Positions 7,244 to 7,785 of a DNA stretch of 7,785 nt are shown here, one piece after another. Numbering within the stretch: position 1 is the first letter of the stretch; every line of letters begins with the position of its first letter. The DNA comes from Pseudomonas sp. (lineage in GTDB: Bacteria > Pseudomonadota > Gammaproteobacteria > Pseudomonadales > Pseudomonadaceae). Under the pieces are notes generated by a model, which made no database searches, was not told the DNA's origin, and saw only the letters and a program-made list of their open reading frames with translations. The position numbers were made by a program, and so were the translations under genes. Location: contig JARDZH010000067.1 of the NCBI GenBank assembly GCA_029240955.1, positions 1-7,785 on the forward strand, in the 5' to 3' direction.

Positions 7244-7264
7244 GAGATAGCGTCTTGCCGGGCG

Positions 7265-7295
7265 AATCGATAAAAAAAATCTTTTTTACCCGATT
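7265..7295 (+). repeat. AT-rich hairpin between nth and the small acidic gene
   Basis: AATCG (7265-7269) pairs with CGATT (7291-7295), and inside it TAAAAAA (7271-7277) pairs with TTTTTTA (7282-7288) around a 4-base loop. A one- versus two-base internal loop separates the two stems. It could end nth transcripts in either direction, and it overlaps the -35 box of the next promoter. Confidence 0.45.
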
Positions 7296-7313
7296 TGAGA
7301 ATGCCGCTATAAG
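7285..7313 (+). promoter_or_regulatory. Promoter of the PA3496-type gene
   Basis: TTTACC (7285-7290) and TATAAG (7308-7313) are 17 bases apart and match consensus at four and five of six positions. Transcription would begin near 7320. That supports translation from the ATG at 7349, not the one at 7322, which would sit almost at the mRNA end. Confidence 0.6.
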
Positions 7314-7348
7314 GTCCGCCAATGACAGCCAAGTCTGGAGTCGACTTT

Positions 7349-7531
7349 ATGAGTACTGGCAAAGAGCAAATAGATGTGGACGACGAATTCATTGCTGTCG
7401 ATGCCGATGACACCGAACAGCCCGCTGTGGAGCCGGCCAAGACCAACCTCAGCAAGCGGCGGACCATCGACAACCTTCTCGAAGAACGACGCTTGCAGAA
7501 GCAACTGGCTGATTACGACTTCGACCTCTGA
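7349..7531 (+). CDS. Small acidic PA3496-family protein, 60 residues
   Basis: This resembles the conserved Pseudomonas protein PA3496, which is annotated as a putative envelope-integrity protein; its mechanism is not known to me. The N-terminal half (residues 7-30) is highly acidic and probably disordered (IDVDDEFIAVDADDTE). The C-terminal half is a charged, helix-prone segment (SKRRTIDNLLEERRLQKQLADYDFDL, residues 35-60) that ends in an aspartate-rich tail. No signal peptide or membrane segment is visible, so any envelope role would be indirect. The ATG at 7349 is chosen because GGAG lies 8 bases upstream (7337-7340) and the promoter above fits it; the in-frame ATG at 7322 would add 9 residues. 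In other Pseudomonas the gene also follows nth, to my recollection. Confidence 0.85.
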   Translation: MSTGKEQIDVDDEFIAVDADDTEQPAVEPAKTNLSKRRTIDNLLEERRLQKQLADYDFDL

Positions 7532-7580
7532 CGCTCTGCCTGACCCGCTGACCATGCACTCCCCCGGTTACCCGTTATGG

Positions 7581-7618
7581 CCTGTTCAAAACTTCTCTTG
7601 CGAGAGGCTTTGAACAGG
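7581..7618. terminator. Long hairpin between convergent genes
   Basis: CCTGTTCAAA (7581-7590) and TTTGAACAGG (7609-7618) are perfect 10-base reverse complements. Inside them CTCT (7595-7598) pairs with AGAG (7603-7606) around TGCG. The element lies 50 bases after the small acidic gene and 41 bases beyond the stop of the regulator on the other strand. That is the place for a shared bidirectional transcription end, although neither strand has a U tract after it. Confidence 0.5.
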
Positions 7619-7658
7619 TGTCTATCCGATCCCCGATTCTCGTGCATTGAAACGTCGC

Positions 7659-7785
7659 CTAGACCAGCCCGTTGCGCTGCGCCAGCTCGATCAGGTCCAC
7701 CAGTGAGTGAGCGTTCAGCTTGAGCAGCAAGCGCGTCTTGTAAGTGCTTACAGTCTTGTTGCTCAGAAACATACTGTCCGCGATT
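7659..7785 (-). CDS. LuxR/NarL-type response regulator, C-terminal DNA-binding part (5' end outside window)
   Basis: The 41 codons before the TAG (7659-7661) encode the end of a LuxR-family helix-turn-helix domain. The recognition-helix region reads IADSMFLSNKTVSTYKTRLL, followed by LKLNAHSLVDLIELAQRNGLV, the usual dimerisation helix and C-terminus. The NKTVSTYKTRLL pattern is typical of the NarL/FixJ response regulators of two-component systems, such as those of the UvrY/EvgA/ErdR type in Pseudomonas. The receiver domain lies outside the window, so its phosphorylation site and the specific regulator cannot be named. It converges with the small acidic gene. Confidence 0.88.
   Translation of the reverse strand, partial: IADSMFLSNKTVSTYKTRLLLKLNAHSLVDLIELAQRNGLV

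Overview
The window looks like an ordinary chromosomal segment of a Pseudomonas, most likely from the P. syringae/P. fluorescens side of the genus. This rests on my recognition of the proteins: a PdeM-type phosphoesterase, Dcd, a CapB-like cold-shock protein, Mrp/ApbC, MetG, an unusual long RnfB/RsxB, Nth, a PA3496-type small protein and a NarL/FixJ regulator. The gene order also fits. No search was run, so the genus call is firm but the species group is an inference. The DNA is GC-rich with consistent codon use. I see no insertion sequence, integrase, CRISPR array, tRNA or rRNA.

Layout. Positions 2-316 (+) are the C-terminal end of a PdeM-like phosphoesterase that begins before the window. 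A small proline-rich hypothetical gene (448-672, -) converges on it. Then come dcd (783-1349, -), with a good sigma70-type promoter, and a divergent cold-shock gene (1670-1879, +) with a leader of about 100 bases and a textbook terminator. mrp/apbC (1999-3093, -) converges on the cold-shock gene and diverges from metG (3267-5309, +). metG is followed by rnfB/rsxB (5442-6470, +), nth (6605-7243, +) and a 60-residue acidic protein (7349-7531, +) with its own promoter. The window ends in the C-terminal helix-turn-helix of a LuxR-type response regulator (7659-7785, -).

How the genes relate. Several handle nucleic acids or nucleotides: dCTP deamination, endonuclease III repair, the ligase-associated phosphoesterase, methionyl-tRNA synthesis and an RNA-binding cold-shock protein. 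Three are connected with iron-sulfur clusters: Mrp is a carrier ATPase, RnfB has twelve cluster-type cysteines, and Nth has one 4Fe-4S cluster. The closest thing to an under-described system is the RnfB-like protein. It lacks the usual N-terminal membrane helix, has no other rnf gene beside it, and carries a roughly 200-residue C-terminal extension with an internal helical repeat. The small proline-rich gene and several unexplained hairpins (695-717, 1610-1639, 5325-5346, 7265-7295, 7581-7618) are the other points worth checking. I found no clear evidence of a wholly new system.
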